A stretch of DNA of 6,376 bases from Verrucomicrobia bacterium UBA3063. GTDB taxonomy: Bacteria; Verrucomicrobiota; Verrucomicrobiia; Methylacidiphilales; Verrucolacustridaceae. How positions within the stretch are numbered: position 1 is the stretch's first letter; each line of letters opens with the position of its first letter. Position numbers and translations under genes: made by a program. The notes beneath the pieces were generated by a model. It was given only the letters and a program-made list of their open reading frames with translations, was not told where the DNA came from and ran no database searches. The stretch spans positions 1-6,376 of the forward strand of contig DFCD01000038.1 in NCBI GenBank assembly GCA_002366885.1. Reading direction: 5' to 3'. Below, piece after piece: positions 1 to 5,172 of the stretch.

Positions 1-2
1 CT

Positions 3-899
3 TCAAACTCGACTCAAAACACATCTGCTCCGACCGCCACCAGTCCCGTCACCAACAGCCCAACACCCGTTGCCAACACCTCCATCGAAGGCTCCAATCT
101 GACCGACGCCCCCCTTCCTGAAGTCGCCAACCAACCCAAGGTCATCACGCCGAACCAAAATCAAGCCGCGGAAGGCCCGAAGGGGCCCCGGGACGGCCAC
201 TGGTATGTGGCCGGCGGGGCGGGCGCCATGGTCCAGCAGTTCATCAGCGGAGGCACCGCCACCATCGTAGGGACTCCACCCCTGAATCAAACAGACAGCG
301 GGAATCTCGGCTTCTACGCCGCCGGCAAAGTGGGCTACGACTTTGCGGTCCGCGATGTTCAGTTGGCCTTCGGCGGCCCCACGCCGATGCGGACGGCGAT
401 GGAACTGGAGTTCGGTTACCTCGGTTCCTACGAAAAAATTCCACTCCAGAACGGAACGACCGGGGTGGGTACGGAAACTTACAATCTCTCCGCCTACTCC
501 GTGATGTTAAACGGCCTGGTGAAATTCGAAGATCTTCCGGTGACCCCCTACTTCGGGGGAGGCGTGGGGGCGGCTACGCTTTACTCCTACAACCACAAAA
601 TCAAAGCCAACGATCCAACCACGGGGTCCTCGTATGAAACCGCGGTGGTGAACGCCAACAATGTTTGCCTCGCCTTGCAAGCCATCGTAGGGCTGGAGCG
701 CCGGATTTATGAAAACCTGAGTTTATACCTGGAATACAAGTTCATGGCTTACATGGATGTGCAATTTTCTTACGGGAATCAAACCACTTGGAACACTGGT
801 ACGGCCCCTGCCGGTCAAAGCGATTATGGGGGATCCAGCTCGTCGAATAATTTCATGGCCCAACAAATCGTTTCCACCGGGCTGAAATGGAGCTTCTAA
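3..899 (+). CDS. Outer-membrane beta-barrel protein, 5' end missing (298 residues visible)
   Basis: The frame is open from the left edge to the TAA at 897-899, so the true start lies outside the window. A GTG at 207 is in frame but falls inside the first barrel strand (HWYVAGGAGAMVQQF), so it is not a convincing start. Visible residues 1-65 are a Thr/Asn/Pro/Ala-rich linker of low complexity. From about residue 66 the sequence alternates hydrophobic and polar residues with many Gly and aromatic residues, as in small 8-stranded outer-membrane barrels (OmpW/opacity-porin or OMP_b-brl type). Examples are GFYAAGKVGYDF, MELEFGYLGSY, TPYFGGGVGAA and LSLYLEYKFMAYMDV. The last strand ends STGLKWSF, and a terminal Phe is the usual signal for BAM-dependent barrel insertion. 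Ligand and exact family are unknown. It is separated from the downstream operon by 282 bp with its own promoter candidate, so it is probably a separate transcription unit. By eye it is less GC-rich than the operon. Confidence 0.85.
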   Translation, partial: SNSTQNTSAPTATSPVTNSPTPVANTSIEGSNLTDAPLPEVANQPKVITPNQNQAAEGPKGPRDGHWYVAGGAGAMVQQFISGGTATIVGTPPLNQTDSGNLGFYAAGKVGYDFAVRDVQLAFGGPTPMRTAMELEFGYLGSYEKIPLQNGTTGVGTETYNLSAYSVMLNGLVKFEDLPVTPYFGGGVGAATLYSYNHKIKANDPTTGSSYETAVVNANNVCLALQAIVGLERRIYENLSLYLEYKFMAYMDVQFSYGNQTTWNTGTAPAGQSDYGGSSSSNNFMAQQIVSTGLKWSF

Positions 900-981
900 A
901 TGGGCGCTGGTGTTTCCATCCACAATCCCCGTCCATCTTTCCTTGCAGGTGGAGAGTTACGGGTCACACGCTGCGCCTTAA

Positions 982-999
982 TGTCACAATTTTGTCACA
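982..999 (+). promoter_or_regulatory. Candidate Pho box (PhoB operator)
   Basis: Two perfect copies of TGTCACA lie at 982-988 and 993-999, separated by the AT-only spacer ATTT. The 7-4-7 geometry, 11 bp from start to start, is the form of the PhoB-binding Pho box, whose Escherichia coli half-site is close to TGTCATA or TGTCACA. The repeats are direct, not inverted, which argues against a CRP-type site built from the same TGTGA/TCACA letters. The site lies 183 bp upstream of the preferred first codon of the TonB operon and on the same strand. A further TCACA at 964-968 is out of the 11-bp phase and is probably not part of it. Confidence 0.65.
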
Positions 1000-1022
1000 T
1001 TCAAAGGCTCGGAGAGAAGGAG

Positions 1023-1028
1023 TATGAT
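1023..1028 (+). promoter_or_regulatory. Possible -10 box of the TonB operon promoter
   Basis: TATGAT differs from the sigma-70 -10 consensus TATAAT at one position. No good -35 box sits 16-18 bp upstream, as expected for a PhoB-activated promoter where the Pho box replaces it. However, the gap from the second heptamer to this hexamer is 23 bp, whereas about 10 bp is usual in enterobacterial Pho promoters. The excess is about one helical turn. The actual -10 could therefore be elsewhere. Confidence 0.35.
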
Positions 1029-1072
1029 GATTGTTCCATGAGCCGATTTTCAGTCCAAATGCCTGATTCAAG

Positions 1073-1093
1073 GATGAAAGATGGCAGATGGAA
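1073..1093 (+). repeat. Three tandem GATG-led heptamers in the leader
   Basis: The units GATGAAA, GATGGCA and GATGGAA follow one another with a 7-bp period. They are non-coding under the preferred gene start. A purine-rich GGGGAGGA (1097-1104) follows closely and could act as a ribosome-binding site for an alternative TTG start at 1113. Function is unknown and the repeat may be chance. Confidence 0.4.
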
Positions 1094-1177
1094 ACTGGGG
1101 AGGATTTCAGGTTTGGGCCTTTTAAATTTTATTCCCCTCATCTTCAAACCCCGACCGCCTCTTCAGTCATCCCTACG

Positions 1178-1187
1178 CCGCATGCGG
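1178..1187 (+). repeat. 10-bp perfect palindrome centred on the preferred start codon
   Basis: CCGCATGCGG contains the ATG at its centre. As RNA it would form only a 3-bp stem with a 4-nt loop, so a strong effect on translation is unlikely, but the surrounding C and G runs might extend pairing. Confidence 0.3.
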
Positions 1188-2039
1188 GGGGAGCAACCAT
1201 CTTCTCTCTTCGGGGCGGGCTTGGCCCCCTGCCTTTTTCTCCTCCTGGCTTCCGGCCTCCAGGCCCAGACCCCGCCTGTAGCGCCGACCGCGCTCTCAGC
1301 CCCTGTGGCCGCGCCGGCGATCCGCGTGACCAGCGAGACGGCCCCGATGATCGAATCCACCCGGGAAACCATCGCAAAATGGGTGGAAACCAAGCAGCTC
1401 ATTTCCAAGGAAAAGTCGGAATGGTCTTCCGGGCGCGAAATTCTCGGCGATCGGGTGCGACTGGCCGAGGCGGAGACGGCTTCGGTCAGGGAAAAGCTCG
1501 GGGAGATCGAATTGGCCGTGGCGGAAGCTCAGAAAAAAAGGGATGAGCTTTCCGCCGAAAATGAAAAGCTCAAAGCCACCGCCGAAAAGGTGAAAGCCCG
1601 GATCGTTGTTTTGGAAAAACAGCTTCGCCCCCTTCTCAAGATGTTTCCCGATCCGCTCAGGGAGAAACTCAAGCCGATCCTCGCCCGCTTTCCGGAGGAC
1701 TCGGAAAAGTCCACCGCCTCGCTTGCCGAGCGACTGCAGAACGTGCTCGGCTTGGTGGATCAGGGCAACGCCTTCAACTCCACCATCACCAGCGTGAAGG
1801 AGTTGCGCACTTTTGCGGATGGCACGCGTGCGGAGGTGACCACCGTCTACCTAGGTCTCGCGCAGGCCTACTACACCAACTCGGAGGGAACCTTGGCAGG
1901 AGTCGGCCACCCCGGTCCAGAAGGCTGGGTGTGGTCGCCCGAGAACGCCCAAGGCAAACAGATTCTCATGGCTGTCCATATGCTCGAGGGCAAGGAAAAG
2001 ACGGCCGCCTTCATCAATCTTCCGGTAAAAATCCAATGA
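1182..2039 (+). CDS. DUF3450-like periplasmic coiled-coil protein of a TonB system (285 aa)
   Basis: The predicted secreted protein opens with a signal peptide: hydrophobic core at about residues 9-26 and likely cleavage after LQA (residue 28). An Ala/Pro-rich stretch follows, then a long charged helix at about 60-150 (Glu/Lys/Ala-rich heptads) expected to form a coiled coil. The C-terminal part has VYLGLAQAYYT (about 221-231), EGWVW (about 247-251) and ends FINLPVKIQ. A coiled coil followed by a compact C-terminal domain, placed immediately before a TtpC-type ExbB gene, is what DUF3450 proteins show in TonB2-like clusters; the biochemical role of that family is not well defined. The ATG at 1182 was chosen because it starts a signal peptide of normal length, but it has no clear Shine-Dalgarno sequence. 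A TTG at 1113 behind GGGGAGGA is an alternative giving a 23-residue longer N-terminus. The stop overlaps the next start (ATGA). Confidence 0.8.
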   Translation: MRGEQPSSLFGAGLAPCLFLLLASGLQAQTPPVAPTALSAPVAAPAIRVTSETAPMIESTRETIAKWVETKQLISKEKSEWSSGREILGDRVRLAEAETASVREKLGEIELAVAEAQKKRDELSAENEKLKATAEKVKARIVVLEKQLRPLLKMFPDPLREKLKPILARFPEDSEKSTASLAERLQNVLGLVDQGNAFNSTITSVKELRTFADGTRAEVTTVYLGLAQAYYTNSEGTLAGVGHPGPEGWVWSPENAQGKQILMAVHMLEGKEKTAAFINLPVKIQ

Positions 2040-3961
2040 TCCCGAGTTTTCCTTCAACCCGGCAGATCGCCATCTCTTCAGCCATGGCCGAGTCCGCCAC
2101 CCCAAAAGCAGGCTGGTTGCCCTGGATCCTCGGGATGACTCTGCTGACCGTTCCTTGCTTCTGCCAAGGTCAGGAAACCAAGGATGCCGGCGTTCCTCCA
2201 CGCGTGCTGCGGGCAGAACCGGTCACGCCCTCCACCCCCGGGACTGCCCCCGCCCCGATGGCGACAGTCCCGTCCTCCGGCCCTTCCGGGGAAAAACCAA
2301 AATCCGGCGACGTGCTCGCCTCCGCCTCCTCCCGGGCCCGGGCCGATTTGGATGCCGCACTACGGGAACTTGCCGCCACCAGGGAAAAAATCGGCTCCGA
2401 GAAAGTCCCCCTCAGCCAGGCTCTTTCCAAGGCGGAGGATGATCTCGCCCTGGCCCGCAAGCAGCTGGAAACGGCCCAACGGACCAGGGACATGCGCAAC
2501 CTGGACCAGTCGGCACTCAAGGCAGAGATCAAGCAGCGGGAGGATGAGAACACCTACATGCTCAACCTCCTCAACGAATTTTCCCGCAACTTCGGGGAAA
2601 AGGGCCTGCACATTTCCGAGCGGAAAAACCACCGGGAAAAACTGGATCTAGCCAAGGCCGCCCTGGAAAACACCACCGCCGGAAAGGAGGAAAAATACCA
2701 ACATTCCTTTGCGGTGGTGGAGGCCGCCCTCTCCCGTCTGGAAGACCTGATGGGCGGCACCACCTACGCGGGTGCTGCGTTGGACTCGAAGGGAGGGCTG
2801 GTCGAGGGGAGGTTCGCCCAGATCGGACCGATGGTGCTGTTTTCCAATCCGGACGGCAGTGTTGCCGGCTTTGCCACCGAGGCCAAAGGCTCCAAGGAAA
2901 CGGTGGTGAAAGGGGCGGAACACGCCCAGATATTCGGCGCCGCTTTTGCCTCCCTTGTCTCCAAGGGAGAAGGGGTCATTCCCTCCGACTTCACGATGGG
3001 CCAAGCCCTGCGGAACCTGACCAACAAAAATTCGATTGTCCGAACCTTCATCCACGGCGGACCAATCATGTGGCCGCTTCTTTTCGTGGCCGTTGCCGCC
3101 GTGATCGTCTCCCTGGAGCGAACCCTCTTCATTTTCACGGAGAACCGCCGCCGCAACGAAAAACAGGTGGAGGAAATCTTCACCCTGGTGGAACGCGGCG
3201 ACCGGAACGGGGCCATCCGCGTTGCGGAAACCTCCACAGACTACGTGGCCCGCGTGCTCGGATTTGCCCTGGCCCACGCTGAACTTTCCATCGCCCAGGC
3301 CATCAGCAAAGCCTCGGCCCAGGAAATCAAGCGCTTTACCCGGGGCCTGCCCATCCTGGACACCATCATCACCGCCGCCCCGCTGCTCGGGCTGCTCGGA
3401 ACGGTTACCGGCATGATGAACACCTTCAGCATGATGGGCGGGGATGAGTTGGGCGCGCCCGCCGCAATCACCGGAGGTATCGCCGAGGGTCTCATCGCCA
3501 CCGCCTTTGGTCTGCTCATTGCCATCACCTGCCTGTTTCCCAACAATTACCTCAACGCCAAGGTGGAGACCGTCCAGCACGAGGTGGACGATGCGGGCCG
3601 GCGCCTCGATCTTCTGCTTCTTGCCCAGAAAACCTTCCAGGGCCATGGAACCGCCGGTGCCCCCCCTGCCCCGATCCTTCCCATACCCCCTGCATCCCCC
3701 ATCGTGGACCCACTTCCAAAATCCCCGGCCTTGGCCGCGCCACCGGCGACTGCCGTCCCCGCTTCCCACCCGCTTCCCCCGCTCCCTGGTTCCTTGCCCT
3801 CGGTGCCCGCCGTGGGCAAAGCCCGGCCCACCCCCGCTTCCCCCAACCCGCCACCTTCGGCGGCCGGCCCATCCAAACAAAAGTCTTCTTTCCCCTCTTT
3901 ATTGGGCTTTTGGAAACCCAAGACCCCCAAACCCCCCGGACCGGTTGCGGGAGGAAAATAA
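2036..3961 (+). CDS. exbB: TtpC/ExbB-type proton-channel protein with periplasmic N-terminal extension and Pro-rich tail (641 aa)
   Basis: This is the channel component that couples proton flow to TonB. A signal peptide (core about 27-43) is followed by a Pro-rich linker, a coiled coil (about 100-170) and a small domain with VEGRFAQIGPMVLF (about 256-269), as in TtpC-like proteins. The MotA/TolQ/ExbB domain follows. TM1 is about 340-366 (GGPIMWPLLF...ERTLF), then a cytoplasmic helical region, TM2 about 440-462 (AAPLLGLLGTVTG) and TM3 about 481-505 (GIAEGLIATAFG). Thr456, Glu484 and Thr489 align with the channel residues Thr148, Glu176 and Thr181 of E. coli ExbB. Residues about 536-641 form a tail with roughly 30% Pro, predicted cytoplasmic. 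Typical ExbB is about 240 residues and TtpC about 450, so this is long. The ATG overlaps the previous stop (ATGA); an in-frame ATG at 2084 would also leave a normal signal peptide. No separate short ExbB is present. Confidence 0.92.
   Translation: MIPSFPSTRQIAISSAMAESATPKAGWLPWILGMTLLTVPCFCQGQETKDAGVPPRVLRAEPVTPSTPGTAPAPMATVPSSGPSGEKPKSGDVLASASSRARADLDAALRELAATREKIGSEKVPLSQALSKAEDDLALARKQLETAQRTRDMRNLDQSALKAEIKQREDENTYMLNLLNEFSRNFGEKGLHISERKNHREKLDLAKAALENTTAGKEEKYQHSFAVVEAALSRLEDLMGGTTYAGAALDSKGGLVEGRFAQIGPMVLFSNPDGSVAGFATEAKGSKETVVKGAEHAQIFGAAFASLVSKGEGVIPSDFTMGQALRNLTNKNSIVRTFIHGGPIMWPLLFVAVAAVIVSLERTLFIFTENRRRNEKQVEEIFTLVERGDRNGAIRVAETSTDYVARVLGFALAHAELSIAQAISKASAQEIKRFTRGLPILDTIITAAPLLGLLGTVTGMMNTFSMMGGDELGAPAAITGGIAEGLIATAFGLLIAITCLFPNNYLNAKVETVQHEVDDAGRRLDLLLLAQKTFQGHGTAGAPPAPILPIPPASPIVDPLPKSPALAAPPATAVPASHPLPPLPGSLPSVPAVGKARPTPASPNPPPSAAGPSKQKSSFPSLLGFWKPKTPKPPGPVAGGK
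3949..3955 (+). promoter_or_regulatory. Ribosome-binding site of exbD
   Basis: GGGAGGA sits inside the last codons of the ExbB gene, 9 nt before the exbD ATG. It is the clearest Shine-Dalgarno sequence in the operon and belongs to the only internal junction without a stop/start overlap. It supports the ATG at 3965. Confidence 0.7.
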
Positions 3962-3964
3962 GCC

Positions 3965-4393
3965 ATGGCCGGAGGAGGAGGCGGCGTCACCCGGGGGGGG
4001 AGGAAGAAGGCACGAATCGAAATCATCCCACTGATCGATATCATGTTCTTCCTTCTGGCGACTTTTGTGATGGTCTCCCTATCCATGGTAAAAAATGAGG
4101 GCGTCTCCGTGATGCTCCCGGGTTCCAGCACCTCCCAGTCGGCTGAGAAGGACGACAGCATCACCACCGTCTCCGTGGCCGAGAACGGCGATGTCTACCT
4201 CGGACAAGAAAAAGTGACGATGAGCCAACTTCCGCTGCGCCTTTCCTCCATCAAGGCCTCCAATCCCGATCCAAAATTCACCCTCAACGCGGACTCCCGG
4301 GCGAACTTTGACAAGGTCGTCCTGGTGCTCGATGAGATCCGCAAACTCGGCGTCACCAAGATCGGCATCTCCACAAAGGCCAGGTCCCTGTGA
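3965..4393 (+). CDS. exbD: ExbD/TolR-family biopolymer transport protein (142 aa)
   Basis: ExbD is the single-span inner-membrane partner of ExbB. Its membrane helix sits in the ExbB pore and carries the proton-responsive Asp. Here a short cytoplasmic N-terminus rich in Gly and basic residues (RGGRKKAR, 10-17) leads into IPLIDIMFFLLATFV. Asp25 in the transmembrane helix (about 20-41) matches the essential Asp25 of E. coli ExbD. The periplasmic domain (about 45-142) has the usual pattern: a beta-strand with VSVAENGDVYLG, then FTLNADSRANFDKVVLVLDEIRK and GVTKIGIST near the end. Length is normal for the family. The start is 3 nt after the ExbB stop with a good Shine-Dalgarno sequence, and the stop overlaps the tonB start (GTGA). 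A run of eight G lies in codons 10-12. Confidence 0.95.
   Translation: MAGGGGGVTRGGRKKARIEIIPLIDIMFFLLATFVMVSLSMVKNEGVSVMLPGSSTSQSAEKDDSITTVSVAENGDVYLGQEKVTMSQLPLRLSSIKASNPDPKFTLNADSRANFDKVVLVLDEIRKLGVTKIGISTKARSL
3993..4000 (+). repeat. Run of eight G in the 5' part of exbD
   Basis: The tract lies in codons 10-12, before the transmembrane helix. Gain or loss of one G by slippage would abolish ExbD. It may simply reflect Arg-Gly-Gly codons in GC-rich DNA. Confidence 0.6.
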
Positions 4394-5172
4394 GCCTGCT
4401 GCAGACTCCGCCTCCCGCGCCATCCGCAAACCGGGCCGGCCAGTTTCGCCCCCGCAAGGACCCTAATCTTTTCCCGATCAGCATCGCCGCGGTTGTCCTG
4501 TTCACCCTGTTCCTCGTGGTGGTGGTTGGAGGCATTCTTTTTCCCGTCTCGGAATTCAAAAAAAAACCCAAGCCGGAGCCTGAGCAGGAACTCGACATCT
4601 CCAACCTCAAGAAACCGGAGGAGGAGCAGAAGGTCGAGCAGGAGGTGGAAGAGCAAAAGGAACCCCCGCCCCCCGCACCCATCATGGAAAATGTCGCCAT
4701 CGCCGCACCCCAGATGGACGATGCCCCGGCCCTCGCGCCGATGAGCCTGAGCGATCTCGAATCGGCCCTCGCCCCGGGTGGTGGGGGGGGCATGTTCGGC
4801 GGTGGCGGCGGTTTTCAATCCGGCCGCATCGGCGGACGGGGTGGAGGAGGCGGCCCCGGAGCCGACATGGAGCAGGCTTTCTCCATGGCCGATCTCGACC
4901 AAAAACCCCGCGCGGTCTATCAACCCGCGCCCGTTTACCCGGCATCCCTGCGTTCCCGCAAAATCGAGGGCGTTGTCAGTATTATTTTTGTCGTGGGAGC
5001 CGACGGCCGCGTCGCCAACGCCAAGGTGGAAAAAAGCACCGACCCCGCCTTCGAGAAGCCCGCGCTGGATGCCGTCCGGAAATGGAAATTTGAACCTGGT
5101 GTCAAGGAAGGAAGAAAGGTTTCCTTCAAGATGCGCGCCCCCATCCGCTTCGACCCCAAGGCATCCTCATGA
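4390..5172 (+). CDS. tonB: TonB energy-transducer protein (260 aa, GTG start)
   Basis: TonB spans the periplasm and passes energy from ExbBD to outer-membrane receptors by pairing with their TonB boxes. Residues 1-27 are a Pro/Arg-containing cytoplasmic segment. The membrane anchor is about 28-52 (FPISIAAVVLFTLFLVVVV). The spacer has a Lys/Glu/Pro-rich part (57-97, KPKPEPEQE, PPPPAP) and a Gly-rich part (130-157). The C-terminal TonB domain is about 171-255, with VYQPAPVYPASLRSRKIEG, VVGADGRVANAKVEKS and ALDAVRKWKFEPG as family hallmarks. The GTG start overlaps the exbD stop by 4 nt, which supports it; the TPR gene's ATG overlaps the tonB stop in the same way. The membrane helix contains no His, whereas E. 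coli TonB depends on His20 in its anchor. The gene also contains an A9 and a G8 run. Confidence 0.94.
   Translation: MSLLQTPPPAPSANRAGQFRPRKDPNLFPISIAAVVLFTLFLVVVVGGILFPVSEFKKKPKPEPEQELDISNLKKPEEEQKVEQEVEEQKEPPPPAPIMENVAIAAPQMDDAPALAPMSLSDLESALAPGGGGGMFGGGGGFQSGRIGGRGGGGGPGADMEQAFSMADLDQKPRAVYQPAPVYPASLRSRKIEGVVSIIFVVGADGRVANAKVEKSTDPAFEKPALDAVRKWKFEPGVKEGRKVSFKMRAPIRFDPKASS
4558..4566 (+). repeat. Run of nine A in tonB
   Basis: Nine A encode three Lys (residues 57-59) directly after the membrane anchor. The tract could be slippage-prone for polymerase or ribosome, and a shift here would remove the spacer and receptor-binding domain. Confidence 0.6.
4783..4790 (+). repeat. Run of eight G in the Gly-rich spacer of tonB
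   Basis: The tract lies in codons 132-134, upstream of the C-terminal domain. It is a second G8 in the operon. Length changes would truncate TonB before its receptor-contacting domain. Confidence 0.6.

Larger units (their letters stand above)
900..1181 (+). other. Intergenic regulatory region and operon leader
   Basis: This 282-bp stretch separates the barrel gene from the TonB operon. The frame of the downstream gene happens to stay open back to 900, but residues encoded here (Cys-, Arg- and Met-rich, no domain) do not look like protein. The region holds a Pho-box-like direct repeat, a possible -10 box, a heptamer repeat and an AT-rich patch at about 1119-1133. No convincing rho-independent terminator for the barrel gene was seen. 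If transcription starts near 1035, the leader before the preferred start at 1182 is about 145 nt. Confidence 0.7.

Noticed and set aside
900..980. Terminator for the barrel gene
   Set aside because: GGGCGC (902-907) and GCGCC (973-977) are complementary but too far apart, and there is no stem followed by a T run.
982..999. CRP/FNR-type operator reading of the TGTGA/TCACA letters
   Set aside because: CRP-type sites are inverted repeats. Here both copies point the same way with an 11-bp period, which fits a Pho box better.
900..1181. N-terminal extension of the DUF3450-like gene back to the ATG at 900
   Set aside because: It would place about 94 unstructured residues before a normal signal peptide and run over the Pho box and the -10 candidate.
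1931..2035. Earlier start of the ExbB gene inside the DUF3450-like gene
   Set aside because: The encoded residues are a shifted reading of the conserved C-terminus of the upstream protein. The ATGA overlap at 2036 matches the other junctions.
2648..3880. A 410-codon open frame on the - strand
   Set aside because: It is antisense to the ExbB gene. Its product is rich in Gly, His and Arg without a domain, while the sense strand encodes well-conserved channel helices.
3444..4034. A 196-codon + strand frame overlapping the 3' end of the ExbB gene and exbD
   Set aside because: It is a Pro/Arg-rich out-of-frame reading of the Pro-rich tail region with no domain; the in-frame genes on both sides are well supported.
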